NCBI GenBank assembly: GCA_029237695.1
Contig: CM055265.1
Span: 85,347,447 to 85,411,446 of the forward strand
Direction: 5' to 3'
Source of the DNA: Conchocele bisecta
Taxonomy: Eukaryota; Mollusca; Bivalvia; Lucinida; Thyasiridae
Length of the DNA stretch: 64,000 bases
Shown: positions 22,291-35,300 of the stretch, piece by piece
Layout of the letters: every line of letters starts with the position of its first letter
Numbering within the stretch: the first letter of the stretch is position 1
The notes under the pieces: model-generated
The model's database searches: none
Told to the model about the DNA's origin: nothing
What the model saw: only the letters and a program-made list of their open reading frames with translations
Program-made: the position numbers and the translations under genes

Positions 22291-22596
22291 AGAATAGTAG
22301 GCTAGTGCCGTGAATGGGAAAAAATATCTGGCAAGGCTTAGGAAACGGGATGGGCGAGGCTCTGTCGAGCACATCCCGTTTCCGTGACGCGCCAGATATT
22401 TTTTCCCATTCACGGCACTAACTACTATTCTATTTATCCCGTCAACACCTACAAATGGCTTTAAAATGCAAAAAATAAATAACCCCAGTCACCGCATATA
22501 TTCATACGCAATGATTAGGTCATATTGACAGGATATCAAAAATGTTTCACGCCACCGTGTTTCACGGCACATACGCACTGTGTTGACGGGATAAAA
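22291..22596. mobile_element. Family 8 double MITE
   Basis: Foldback half 22291-22433 (AGAATAGTAGGCTAGTGCCG and its complement) is joined to half 22434-22596, bounded by TATCCCGTCAACAC and GTGTTGACGGGATA. The interior has CACGGCACCGTGTTTCACGG. This is the cleanest copy of the second half. Confidence 0.75.
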
Positions 22597-22599
22597 GGC

Positions 22600-23613
22600 A
22601 TTTCTTTGCCAAGTATTAAAGTAATTATTTTGCCATGAAATTGAAATGTTCATATATTGGTGAACATATAAAAATAAAAATTAATTTATATTATCACGGA
22701 AATAGTATTACCTTTAGTACATGTACGTTCATTGAAATTTATATTAACCTTATTTAATTGTGGTCAGCGCGGTCTTGACCTCAAACGAAATGTGTCAAAT
22801 ATCAATAAAAATATTAATAAATTTATATTCCACGGAACACCTATCTGTTGCGGGTGGACAGTTTTCACTTTGCTCGGCAAGATTTATGACAGTGTTATCT
22901 CCCTGATCTACCTTCGTGACCGATGTCCTACCCCTAACATCATCCCGTAACACGAAGCCTTTTGATGTTGCGCGAGAAATGACATCCTCTAATATGGAAC
23001 GACAAAAAGGGCAATTTGGTCGATGTTTTGAATACCGTAGGTTCCAATTTGGTAGCACAACGCTGTCGTCTTTTATGCGAACCGAATGTTTTATTAATTG
23101 TGTATGAGTGAAAATAGTGCGAACAGTGTAGCCCCTGTTCAGACTACGCGGATGCGCAGGCTGGACTGGGGCCACGCTCGTCGCAAAATCAGTTTGGTCC
23201 AATTTCAAACCCGACATCGCGTATAAGACTTAAATTAAAGATGGCCGCTAACACCTTTTCGGACCGCCTCGGTCTTTGATCATAAACACCGAGTGTGACA
23301 GTTGACAACAAGATGGCGGTATAACGGTGGCTGAAACAACCGTTATCTGCAAAGAGACGGGGTTTTAACACGCAAAACCCGTGTTAAATCAGGGATCTGT
23401 TGGGGGACCTGTGTCATTAAGGGTCCGCCATGCAACCGGATGCCCTTGCTTGCTGATCGTGTTTGTTTGTGTTGCATTTCTGTCCCTTTGATGTCGTAAA
23501 GCTGCAGATTATATGCAGTGGTTATCGCCCACCTGACTGATATAGTGTTACGGAGACACTGGACTCTATCATTTACGCCGAAAATTAGTTTCCGATTGAA
23601 TTTTCTTTTATAC
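22600..23613. other. Stretch without a recognisable gene
   Basis: A short ADPDQT hairpin fragment lies at about 23119-23180. Two YY1-like motifs are at 23238 and 23309. A 140-codon minus-strand frame (22795-23217) runs partly through the ADPDQT repeat, so it is not taken as a gene, although its middle (CPFC motif) is outside the repeat. Confidence 0.4.
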
Positions 23614-23671
23614 CAGCGTAGGCTCGGATCAGCATGCGCATCCGCGCAGTCTGATCTGAGCCTACGTTGTT
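23614..23671. repeat. Short ADPDQT-type hairpin
   Basis: GCGTAGGCTCGGATCAG and CTGATCTGAGCCTACG form a stem around GCATGCGCATCCGCGCAGT. It is the core of the ADPDQT family without its outer ends. Confidence 0.65.
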
Positions 23672-24167
23672 TTTATTCAAATCACCACAGTTTATCGTTT
23701 CTTTATCTTATCGCTAATGGTGGTAATTGGTGGTAACTAAAGCAGCTTCAATACCTTGACATACACGTCCAAACAAATATCGAATTATGATGTTATTTAT
23801 AATATGATGGTGCAATGGAGTGAAATGTGCCGGAATGGGGCACTGCTTAGATCCATCACATATACTTCCTCGAATTTGGCACGAGATAGCAATTTAATAG
23901 AGCTAGCTATATTTTGAGAACGCGAACGATTTTGGATGTACACTGGTTTAAAATGAGCCAAGGTCCGTAGTTATCCGCAATGCGTCCGCAAGACCTCGCC
24001 TACTAGCAATTACCGATATGGGCATGTGCACATGTGCATCATTCTCACGGCCCGTGATACCACACGCTGATCAAATATGCTCAGTGTTAATGTTTTTCGG
24101 TGGATTTCAACCCAAAACCGAACCGACGTGTGACAGATATTAACTACTTACATTTAAATATGTTTGA

Positions 24168-24228
24168 GATTTAATCTGTTTAATAACCAAAAGTTCGTCG
24201 ACAGCAAAACATGGAACAGACAGTAGTG
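24168..24228. mobile_element. Right end of CTGTCTGTTCC element, family 12
   Basis: AACCAAAAGTTCGTCGACAG through GGAACAGACAGT matches the right end at 46120-46167. The rest of the element is absent. Confidence 0.6.
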
Positions 24229-24507
24229 TCTTTTGATATAAGTTGATCAGGCTGTTTCCGAGCCGAGCCTGATAAACGTGATATCAACAGACAATAGACT
24301 GCGATTCTGTTTGTCAGGCAACGTTTTGTGTTAGTCCTGTGTCAAATATAAATTACATTGCAGTTTTCGTTGAAAATAACTTGTTTACGTTGCGTTGCGT
24401 CAGTACGGCATTCGGTGACGTCATGTGACACCGTTCGACTATGGAAACATCAGTTTTCAATTGACTGTAACTTGGATCATAAGAATGGACATAAGTACTT
24501 ATTATAA

Positions 24508-24951
24508 CAAGGTGTATGATCACGTGATTACAACAACAACAACAACAACAATTACTGAAACTTCCAGAAGCACCTCCGATTCAAATTACGTTATCTCTTA
24601 TATTGTCCTTATAATGTAACGAATTTTAATGAAATATGGTGCATCAAACGCGTCTTGTTAAGCTGCATTTGGTGGTCTCGGTACTTTGGCCCAAACTGCT
24701 GTCGTTTTTGCGAAGAATCGATTTCCATGTTTACTGACACGGAAATCGATTCTTCCCAAAAACGACATAAGTATGTGCCGAAGTCACCGAGACCACCAAA
24801 TGCACGTCATGAAGACGCGTTTGCTGTGCCTTATTTCATCAAAATCCGTTGCATATTAAGGAAATTCAAATAATATTTACTGTAGAGTGGGCGCGATTTC
24901 AACACTTTCCGACATTGTTGTTGTTGTGGTAACCACATGATCATGCACTTT
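24508..24951. mobile_element. GATCACGTGGT MITE, family 11, full copy
   Basis: The ends are AAGGTGTATGATCACGTG and CACATGATCATGCACTT, followed inward by (CAA)n and (GTT)n runs. The inner arms TGCATTTGGTGGTCT and AAACGACATAAG match 46262-46656. Confidence 0.75.
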
Positions 24952-25375
24952 GTATAAATATTCTTATGACCCAGTTGTAACCCAGCTATTCGTATCAGGT
25001 CAACGTCTGCTACGATATTATGTTAACTGTCAGGACGTATTCGGTCAATACAAAGCTCGCTGCTTGATAAATAACAGAACAATGTTCGCCAACACACACA
25101 CATACGTATGCATGGAAAAGATTCACGAAAACCGGAAACAGACATTCAACTGGTAACATTTCTGGGCCACACGCATACCGACGAACATTGGGGCATTATC
25201 GTATTATGTAAGGTTCACAGCCAGTTTCATTATTCTCAATTATCTCTGCATGTACAAAACCCCGCTATTTTGGTTATAAGATAAAATATGGCCGCCCAAA
25301 CCAGCCTACATTAGTCTGCGTGGAGCTCAATACAGTTTAAGTCTACGGTTTTCGGGGTCTTTGTTGCAGCATTGT
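24952..25375. other. Unassigned stretch
   Basis: No gene is seen. One ATATGGCCGCC motif lies near 25286. Confidence 0.4.
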
Positions 25376-25445
25376 AGTATATGTTTTGACCACACATTTG
25401 AACCGTCTCCACGAGACGGTTCAAATGTGTGCTCACAACATATAC
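25376..25445. repeat. Solo hairpin from the 7865-8391 unit
   Basis: GTATATGTTTTGACCACACA, CGTCTCCACGAGACG and the complementary arm form a 70 bp hairpin equal to the hairpin inside the tandem units at 7865-8391. It is found alone, so the hairpin can move or persist by itself. A half arm also lies near 41120. Confidence 0.7.
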
Positions 25446-25936
25446 ATATGTAGTGATACGGTTAAGCATGGACTACTTTAAATGGCGGACTATTTTTCCC
25501 ATAGTTCACCTCGTCGGCGTCTGGGTTATGTAACAATGCATTATGTATGGAACATCAGAAAACCGGGCTTATTGCTTTTGCAACAAATGCAACCCAGCTC
25601 AGCGCGTGCAGCCGCGAAATATAACCAGGATCTATATTGTATGATATATACACAGGTTATAGTGACGGATAATTCACTGCCATTCAAACGAGCAGTGTTG
25701 CAAAATGCATACGCGCGTTAGACGCCCGCTAAGCGGTCTAAACCGAGGGTCAAAATAAGAGGAAAAAACACACTAATTTGGTAATTTTTTCTCATGCGCA
25801 CTCCCAGCAGAACCGCGGATGCATGCATTGTTTAACAACACTCCCACGCAACTATGGAATGTGGGACGATTGCTGGAAGTTTATTGCCACATTGCCTCAT
25901 TCTCCGGCAGCAGAGGTGGTGCATGTTTGTGAATGG
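25446..25936. other. Unassigned stretch
   Basis: Short frames only (about 80-100 codons), with no domain recognised. It ends at the CGATAA microsatellite. Confidence 0.4.
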
Positions 25937-26030
25937 GCGATACAATACGATACGATAACGATAACGATAACGATAACGATAACTATAACGATAACGATAA
26001 CGATAACGATAACGATAACGATAACGATAT
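25937..26030 (+). repeat. (CGATAA)n microsatellite
   Basis: About 15 nearly perfect hexamers are interrupted by one CTATAA variant. Frames through it give TITITI or RYRYRY peptides and are artefacts. Confidence 0.95.
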
Positions 26031-26339
26031 TCAATATATTGCATAAAATTGGCTTCGCAGTGTATTATTGCCGGGTAATAAAATCATAGTACACTAGTGT
26101 AATAAATATGCAAATTAGGCAGCTACAGAAAACATGATATATGACCAGTACAGCTTCAATGTATAATGCTATGATTATGCAATAACTAGAATATAACATT
26201 TGTGTTGATTTAATATAATATTTATTAAATTCGTTCACTGATTTGATAAGAAACTCGGCATGGCCGAGACTCGTTTAAAATAAATATCATATTAAATCAT
26301 CACTCGTGCAAGATTCTCTTTATTCACTAATTCTGTTTA

Positions 26340-26460
26340 CAGTGGGGTCAGCGTGTAAGTGCACACACGAACGAACACGACAGGTTGGAACTAACCTGTC
26401 GTGTTCTAACTAACCTGTCGTGTTCGTTCGTGTGTGTGTACTTACACGCTGACCCCACTG
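26340..26460. mobile_element. CAGTGGGGTCAGCG foldback with TA target site
   Basis: Arms CAGTGGGGTCAGCGTGTAAG and GAACGAACACGACAGGTT fold back; part of the inner arm is duplicated (CTAACCTGTCGTGTT twice). TA dinucleotides flank both ends (26338-26339 and 26461-26462), fitting a Tc1/mariner-type MITE. The right TA is also the first TA of the next element. Confidence 0.75.
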
Positions 26461-26462
26461 TA

Positions 26463-26737
26463 TCCCGTCAACACATTGTGTATGTGCCGTGAAACACGGT
26501 TCCGTGAAACATTTTTGATATCCTGTTAATGCGACCTAATGATAATCACTGCGTATGAATATGTGCGGTTGTCATATTGGTCGATTCTCCGATTTTGAGG
26601 ATGCGGCTGGTGTTATTTTTTGCATTTTCAAGCCATTTGTAGACGTTGATGGGATAAATAGAGCCTCGCCCATCCCGTTTCCGTGCCGCGCCAGATATGT
26701 TTTCCCATTCACGGCACTTACCTACTATTCTCTATAA
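26463..26737. mobile_element. Family 8 double MITE, reversed and truncated
   Basis: TCCCGTCAACAC to GTTGATGGGATAAA is the second half. It is followed by GCCTCGCCCATCCCGTTTCC through CCTACTATTCTC, only the right arm of the first half. The missing arm removes the foldback. Confidence 0.7.
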
Positions 26738-26751
26738 GTATGGCAACATGA

Positions 26752-27196
26752 GGTGGTCGCATAGTTATGTCCCTTGTATGCACAGCACGTTTCGAATGAG
26801 CATGGACTTTCAAAAAGGACTAAATATGCGGCTAGTCGCACAATTATGTCCCTTGGATGTACAACACGTTTCTAATTAGTATGGAATTGCACTGGGACTA
26901 ATTAGGGGGTGGTTGCAGAGCAATGTCATTTTGTTGCACAGCACGTTTCGAATGAGCATGACATTTCAAAAGGACCGATTATGGGCTGGTCACAATTGTG
27001 TTCATTGAATGTACTACACATTTCGAATTAGCATGGAATTTCAAAACGAGTAAATATGGGGCGGTCGCAGAGTTGTGTCACTTACTTGGTTGCACAACAC
27101 GTTTATAATGAGCATGGATTTTCAAAAGGAGTGAATATGCGGTTTTTTTCGCAGAATTATGTTCCTTAGTTGCACAACACGTTTCGAACGAACATG
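26752..27196 (+). repeat. Minisatellite, about six ~78 bp units
   Basis: Each unit contains GTCGCAGAGTTATGT, TTGCACAACACGTTTCGAAT, GAGCATGGAATTTCAAAA and GGA-TAAATATG in that order. The anchor ACACGTTTCGAAT recurs near 26785, 26860, 26940, 27018, 27098 and 27176. Units are diverged by roughly a fifth, so the array is old. It is not coding. Confidence 0.8.
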
Positions 27197-27202
27197 GAAA
27201 AT

Positions 27203-27327
27203 GGAAATAGCAAATGCGGAATTCGATTTGCTCTGAATACTTCGTCAACTTCCGATGTCATTTGCGAAAAATATTGAATATTTTCAGATATCATGAGATA
27301 TCGCACTTCCTCTTAGGTACAAATCTT
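27203..27327. mobile_element. Half copy of GAGACACGCC MITE, family 5
   Basis: AGCAAATGCGGAATTCGATT, CATTTGCGAAAAATATTG, TCATGAGATATCGCAC and CTTAGGTACAAATC match the right half of the family. Confidence 0.6.
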
Positions 27328-27362
27328 GTCATTAATGTGGCTGGTATTAACTTGTCATTAAT

Positions 27363-27589
27363 GTGGCTGTGACTGGAGAAATGGGGCTTATGGGTTTTGC
27401 GACCAGTGTAGATCCATATCAGCCTTTGCGTCCGCACAGTCTGATCAGGATCTGCACTGTTCGCCATTCCAATCAATGAAAAAACCCATCTCACAAACAA
27501 TATAAATCGATATCATGCTATAGGAGTGTACTATTTGATCAGGAGCTACCCTGGTCACAAATCCCGTAAGCCATATTTCTCCAGTCACA
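27363..27589. mobile_element. ADPDQT-family MITE, full copy
   Basis: GTGGCTGTGACTGGAGAAAT to ATTTCTCCAGTCAC. It contains CAGCCTTTGCGTCCGCACAG, GATCAGGATCTGCACTGTTC and CTACCCTGGTCACAAATCCC. A near-duplicate AATGTGGCTG just upstream shows a stuttered left end. Confidence 0.8.
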
Positions 27590-27955
27590 TCTTCTAATAC
27601 GCCCATTTTCCCCAGTCACGTCCACAAAATATTATGATTACGACCGGTGTATATTGCCCCGGATAATCTGCCGGCCAAGCAGTCTATTTGACCTGGGATT
27701 TTACATCAAAGACATATGACCTGACCGTGACCTAATTGCCGACACGATGACGTAATTACGTCCTTCGTTGTTCAAACGGAAGCCATATGTTTCTGGGTTC
27801 TGGATAAGATGGGAGCATTTATGTACAATATCCGGTCTCATCAGAACATGTCGCCAAGTCCGTTCAAACTTTATTGAGAAACAGTAAACCCGCAAGATAC
27901 AAGAAGATAGGTAAAGCAAACGCGTCCAGAGCTAGTTTCCGACAAACAACTTAAT
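27590..27955. other. Unassigned stretch
   Basis: No repeat shared with the rest of the window and no recognisable coding frame. Confidence 0.4.
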
Positions 27956-28203
27956 ATAATTCCAGCACAAAAATATTTACACAGTTCCCTAACATTTTAT
28001 TGGCCCGTAGCAAGTCTCTGTCCAAACTTTATATCCCAGTAAACTCCCACGCCGAACTACTTTCCGTAACCGTGAGGCGCAGTTAAAATAATTCTTAAGA
28101 AAACGGAAAATAAACACATTTTCTTGATTAATTTATTTCAAATGCTGGAATTATAAGGAATGAATGGCTTTTTTGTGGAATTTATCGGGGATATAAACTT
28201 GGA
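27956..28203 (-). mobile_element. Family 1 MITE with truncated hairpin, copy 2
   Basis: ATAATTCCAGCACAAAAATA to TGCTGGAATTAT, followed by GGAATGAATGGC and the first arm of the hairpin only. The second hairpin arm is lost at 28203. Confidence 0.75.
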
Positions 28204-28315
28204 CCACATGGTCTTTATTAAAATAGTGTGAAAATGTATTCACAATCCTATGTGACGTCCATAGTGTAGCAGTAAACCGGATTTTATGAGCCGGACGTCA
28301 TGACGTCGCGTGAGC

Positions 28316-28425
28316 ACAGGCCACGAAACCACGATACACGACTTGTGTATCATGATCCCGCAAATCGCGGGATCATGATACACAAGTGGTGTATCGTGGT
28401 TTCGTGGTTTGACGTATGGCCTGGA
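28316..28425. repeat. Near-perfect hairpin
   Basis: Arms CAGGCCACGAAACCACGATA and ATCATGATCCCGC fold around AAT. A tandem CGTCATGACGTCGCGTGA, CRE-like, lies just upstream. Confidence 0.7.
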
Positions 28426-28458
28426 CAATGTATAACAATAACGACCGCTGAAAAGAAC

Positions 28459-28996
28459 GAGACGAGCCATGTGAGTTTGTACCTACACTACAATATGTGT
28501 GGCATATGAATTTCATATGTTTTTTATATGAATTTCATATGAAAATTTCATGTGCAAATGATATAAAGTGAGCCGATATGCAATTCATATGCAAAATCTT
28601 CATATGCAAAATCTTCATATGCATTTCATATGCAAATCATATGAACTTCATATACAAATCATAAGAAATTCATACGAAAAAACAAGTGCAATGCTTTTAA
28701 ATCTATAAAATGTTCATATGAGTTGTGCATATGAAAAAGATAATGTATATTTTATATGAATTGCATAAGTGACCCATTTTGCTGTGTATAAGAAGATGTG
28801 CGAATTTTTTTTCAAGAAAAATATTTACAGAGACTGTGCTAACTTTTGTAAATGACGTCGAATGGTGGCCACATTTTTATAGCAAATGCGGAATTCTATT
28901 CCGAATTTTCTGTGAACATTTCATCAACATAATTTGCGGAAAATATCGTAAATTTGTAAATACTTTTATCTTTTCAGGTACAAATTCACATATCAG
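28459..28996. mobile_element. GAGACACGCC MITE, family 5, split by a CATATG-array element
   Basis: The left end GAGACGAGCCATGTGAGTTT is separated by about 300 bases from GATGTGCGAATTTTTTTTCA and GCAAATGCGGAATTCTATTC. In intact copies such as 35661 these parts are adjacent. The intervening segment is the element at 28486-28786. Confidence 0.7.
28486..28786. mobile_element. CATATG-array element, copy 1 (nested)
   Basis: The ends are CACTACAATATGTGTGGCAT and CCATTTTGCTGTG. The core is an array of about 11-20 bp units with TTCATATGCAAATCATATGA motifs in both orientations. TA flanks both ends (28484-28485 and 28787-28788), and the host MITE is interrupted exactly here. The second copy at 53990-54164 shares both ends. 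Confidence 0.7.
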
Positions 28997-29067
28997 TCTT
29001 GTTAAGATAATCACATGGCATAAAATCCAAGCCCAATTAAAAAGTGATAATTGTTCGAGATAAAAAT

Positions 29068-29240
29068 TAGTTTATATATATATATAATACATATACAAAA
29101 AAAAAAAAATATATATATATATACAGTACATGTATATATATATAAAATACATATACAAAAAAAAATAAAAAATTATTATTATACATGTATGTACTTTTCT
29201 TTTGTATATGTATTTTATATATATATAAACAATTTTTTAT
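29068..29240. repeat. AT-rich inverted stretch
   Basis: TATATATA runs, ACATATACAAAAAAAAA and its complement, and TACATGTATATA palindromes. Low complexity; probably slippage-prone. Confidence 0.7.
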
Positions 29241-29372
29241 GGGACTGATTTCCTTTGTACTGAAAACTGTCTGAAAGTGCAAGTCCCATCTACTTCGGTC
29301 ACAGTGATATTTCTGCCGTAAAATACGTTTCACATGGATCCTCGGTATTCTTGGGACCGCCCAAGTTTCACC

Positions 29373-32300
29373 AACAGCATACAGATCACTAACGTACTAG
29401 TCACTAACAGCATACAGTATCACTAACATATCACTAACAGCATATAGTATCACTAACACATATAGTCATCAACACATACTATATCACTAACAGCATACTA
29501 GTATCACTAACAGATACTAGTATCACTAACATACTAGTATCACTAACATACTAAGTATCACAACTAACTAGTATCACAACGCATCTATATCACTAACATA
29601 CTATACTAAGTACATATCACTAACATACGTATCACTACACTACTAGTATCACTAACATACTAGTAACACTACATCTACTAGTATCATAATTATCATAACA
29701 GCATCACTAGTATCACTAACATAACTAGTATCACTAACAGCATACTAGTATCACTAACATAGCTACTGAGTATCACTAACAGCTACTAGTATCACTAACA
29801 TACTACATATCACTAACATACGTATCACTAACATACTAGTATCACTAAACTACTAGTATCACTACATACATAACAATATCACTAACAGCATAACTAGTAT
29901 CACTAACATACTAGTATCACTAACAGCATACTAGTATCACTAACATACTATATCACTACACAGTATCGTATCACTAACACTAGTATCACTACAGTATCTA
30001 ATATCACAACACATACTATCACTAACACTAGTCACTAACATACAGTACACTAACACTATATCACTAACAGCACAGTAACTAACACTAGTCACTAACATAC
30101 TAGTAACTAACACTAGTCTAACATTAGTAATCACTAACATACTAGTATCACTAACAGCACTATACATAACATACTATATCACAAGCATACTAGTATCACT
30201 AACATACTAGTACATACTATACACTAACACTAGTATCACTAACAGCTACTGTATCACTAACATACTAGTATCACTAACAGCATACTAGTATCACTAACAT
30301 ACTATATACTAACATACTAGCAATACTATATCACTAACATACTAGTATCACTAATCATACTAGTATCACTAACATACTAGTATCACTAACATACTAGTAT
30401 CACAACACTTATCATAACTCTAGTATCAACTAACAGCATACTAGTATCACAATATCAGCAACTAGTATCACTAATCATACTAGTATCACTAACATACTAG
30501 TATCACTAACATACTAGTATCACTAACAGCATACTAGTATCACTAACGCATACTAGTACTACATATATCATCACTATTATCACTACATCACTAACATAGT
30601 ATCACTAACATACTAGTATCACAACATACACATAACTAGTACACTAACATACTAGTATCACTAACATACTAGTATCACTAACAGCATACTAGTATCACTA
30701 ACATACTAGTATCACTAACATACTAGTATCACTAACATACTAGTGTCACTAACAGCATACTAGTATCACTAACATACTAGTATCACTAACATACTAGTAT
30801 CACTAACATACTAGTATCATAACATACATACTAGATATATATACTAACATACTAGTATCACTCATACTAGTATCACTAACATCAGTATCACTAACAGCAT
30901 CTATATCATCTAAAACAGCATACTAGTATCACTAACAGCATACTAGTATCACTAACATACTAGTATCACTAACATACTAGTATCACTAACAGCATACTAG
31001 TATCACTAACATACTAGTGTACTAACAGATACAGTATCAACTACATAGTATCACTAACATACTAGTACACTAACAGCATACTAGTATCACTAACAGCATA
31101 CTAGTATCACTAACATACTAGTATCACTAACATACTAGTATCACTAACATACTAGTATCACTAACAGCATACTAGTATCACTAACATACTAGTATCACTA
31201 ACAGCATACTAGTATCACTAACAGCATACTAGTATCACTAACATACTAGTATCACTAACATACTAGTATCACTAACATACTAGTATCACTAACAGCATAC
31301 TAGTATCACTAACAGCATACTAGTATCACTAACATACTAGTCACTAACATCTGTATCACAACATACTATCACTAACAGCTACTAGTACACTAACACATAC
31401 ATCACAACAGATACTAGTATAACTAACACATAACTAGTATCACTAACAGCATACTAGTATCACTAACACATACTAGTATCACTAACATACTAGTATCACT
31501 AACACATACTAGTATCACTAACAGCATACTAGTATCACTAACATCTAGTATACTAACAGCATACTAGTATCACTAACATACTAGTATCTAACACATACTA
31601 TATACTAACAGCATACTAGTATCACTAACAGCATACTAGTATCACTAACATACTAGTATCACTAACAGCATACTAGTATCACTAACAGCATACTAGTATA
31701 ACTAACAGCATACTAGTATCTAACACATACTAGTATCACTAACATACTAGTATCACTAACACTACTAGTATCACTAACAGCATAAGTATCACTCACATTA
31801 TCACTAACAGCATACTAGTATCACTAACACATTGTACTAACATACTAGTATACTAACACATACTAGTCACTAACACTACTAGTATCACTAACAGCATACT
31901 AGTATCACTAACAACATACTAGTATCACTAACATACTAGATAATAACAGCATACTAGTATCACTAACATACTAGTATCACTAACAGCATACTAGTATCAC
32001 TAACAGCATACTAGTATCACTAACAGCATACTAGTATAACTAACAGCATACTAGTATCACTAACAACATACTAGTATCACTAACAGCATACTAGTATCAC
32101 TAACAGCATACTAGTATCACTAACAACATATCTACAACTATACTACTACTAGCATACTAGTATCACTAACATACAGTATCACTAACAGCATACTAGTATC
32201 ACTAACATACAGTACACAACATACTAGTATCACTAACATACTAGATCAACTAACATCATACTATATCTAACATCATACTAGTTATCACTAACAGATCACT

Positions 32301-35300
32301 ACTAGTATCACTAACAGCATAACTATTATAACTTAACAGCATCATACTAGTATCACTAACAGCATACTAGTATCAACTACAGCATAACTAGTAATAACTA
32401 ACAGCATACTAGATCACTACACATAACTAAGTATCACTAACAGCATACTATATACTAACAACAATACTAGTACAACTACATACTAACACTAACTAGTATC
32501 ACTAACTACAACTATATCAACACAGCATACTAGTATCACTAACATATCAGTATCACTACAACTCAGTATCACTAATCATACTAATATCACTACAGCATAA
32601 CTAGTATCACTACACATACATAGCTATCACTAACACATACTAGTATCACTAACAGCATACTAGTATCACTAACAGCATACTAGTATCACTAACATACTAG
32701 TATAACTAACAGCATACTAGTATCACTAACATACTAGTATCACTAACAGCATACTAGTATAACTAACAGCATACTAGTATCACTAACAAGCATACTAACG
32801 CATACTAGTATCACTAACACATACTAGTATCACTAACAGCATACTAGTATCACAATACTAGTATACATACTAGTATCACTAACACAATACTAGTATACTA
32901 ACAACATACTAGTATCACTAACAGCATACTATATCACACACATAAACTAGTATCTACAACATACTAGTACTAACAGACATATCACTAACGCATACTAGTA
33001 TCACTACATACTAAGTATAACACTAACAATCAGCATACTAGTATAACTAACAGCATACTAGATCACTAACAACATACTAGTATCACTAACAATACAGTAT
33101 CTCTACACATAACAGTCCACTACTAGTACACTAACATAGTATCACTAACATACTAGTATCACTAACATAACTAAGTATCACTAACATACTAGTATCACTA
33201 ACATACTAGTATCACTAACAGCATGCCTACTAGTATCACTAACATACTAGTATACAACAGCATACTAGTACAACTAACTAGTATCACTAACAACATACTA
33301 GTATCACTAACATACTAGTATCACTACTAATAGCATAACTAGTATCACTAACATACTAGTATCACTAACAGTACTAGTACTAGCATATAGAATCACAACA
33401 TATCTATACTAAAGTATCACTAACATACTATATCACTAAACAATACTAGTATCACTACAGCATAACTAGTAATCACAACTACATACTAATATCACTAAAC
33501 ATACAGTATCACTAACATATAGTATCACTACTACATAACTAAGTATCACTACAGCATACTAGTATCACTAATACTAGCATAACTATATCACTAACTACTA
33601 GTATCACTAACATACTAGTATCACTAACAGCATACTAGTATCACTAACAGCATACTAGTATCACTAACAGCATACTAGTATCACTAACAGCATACAGTAT
33701 CACTAACAATCATCGAGTATCACTCACATACAGATCACTAAACACATAACTAGTATCACAACATACTAGTATCACTAACAACATACTAGTATCACTAACA
33801 GCATACTAGTATCATACTAACAGTACAGTATCACTAACATACTATATCACTAACAGCAAATAAGTATCACTACAACGTACTAGTATCACTAACATACTAG
33901 TATCACTAACAGCATACTCGTATAACTAACATTTACCTAGTATACTAACATATAGTACTCACTAACAGCATACTAGTACACTTAACTCACATACTAGTAT
34001 CATAACATACAGTATAACTAAAGCATACTAGTATCATAACTACTGTCTCACAAACAGCTTACTAGTATCACTAACCAGCATACTAGAAATCTCTAAACAT
34101 ACTAGTATCCACAACATACTAGTATTCACTAACAGCCAATACTTAGTATCACTAACAGCATACTAGTATAACTAACCCAGCATACTAGTACCACTTAACC
34201 ATACTAGTAACACTTAACAGCAATACTAAGTATCCACCTAACATTACTAAGTACAACAAACATACTAGTAATCACTAACATCTAGTATATAACCAACATA
34301 CTAGTATAACAACAGCATACTAGTAAATAACTAACACATACTAGTAACACTAACAGCATAGTATCACTAACAGCATACTATTTAGTATCACTAACATCAT
34401 CTAGTATCACTAACAGCAATACTAGTATCACTAACAGCATACTAGTATCACTAACATACTAGTATCACTAACAGCATACTAGTATCACTAACAGCATACT
34501 AGTATCACTAACAGCATACTAGTTATCACTAACAACATAGCTAGTATCACTAACATACTAAGTATCACTAACAATCTAGTATCACTAACAGCATACTAGT
34601 ATCACTAACAACGTACAAGTATCACTAACATACTAAGTATCGGACTAACAGCATAACTAAGTATACTAACATACTAGTATCACTACATACTAGTATCACT
34701 AACAGCATACTAGTATCACTAAACACATACGTAGTATCACCTAACATACTAGTAATAAACTAACATCATACTAGTATCACTAACATACAATAGTCACTAA
34801 CAGCATACTAGTATACACTAACAGCATACAAGTCGTCATCACTACATACTGAGTATCACTAACATACTAGTATCAGCATAACAGCATACTAAGTATCACT
34901 AACAGCATACTAGTATAACTAACAGCATGACTAGTATCTCTAACATACTAGTATCACTAACAGCATAACTAAAGTATCACTAACATACTAGTATCACTAA
35001 ACATTAAACTAGGGTATCACTATCAGCATACTAGTATCACTAAGAACATACTAGTATCACTAACAGCATACTAGTATCACTAACAGCATACTAGTATCAC
35101 TAACAGCATACTAGTATCACTAACAGCATACTAGTATCACTAACAGCATACTAGTATCACTAACATACTAGTATCACTAATAGCACAATACTATAAATAA
35201 CTAACAGCATACTAGTAATCACAACAGCATACTAGGTATCACTAAAACAGCAAATAATCTAGTATCACTACATACTAAGTATCACTAACAGCATACTAGT

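Noticed and set aside
22795..23217. 140-codon minus-strand frame with a CPFC motif
   Set aside because: Its first 25 codons are the ADPDQT repeat, the opposite strand is also open, and no domain or splice signals are convincing.
25937..26030. Telomere-like repeat
   Set aside because: The hexamer is CGATAA/TTATCG, not TTAGGG, and it is short and interstitial.
25778..26089. TITITI and RYRYRY frames
   Set aside because: Direct translation of the CGATAA microsatellite.
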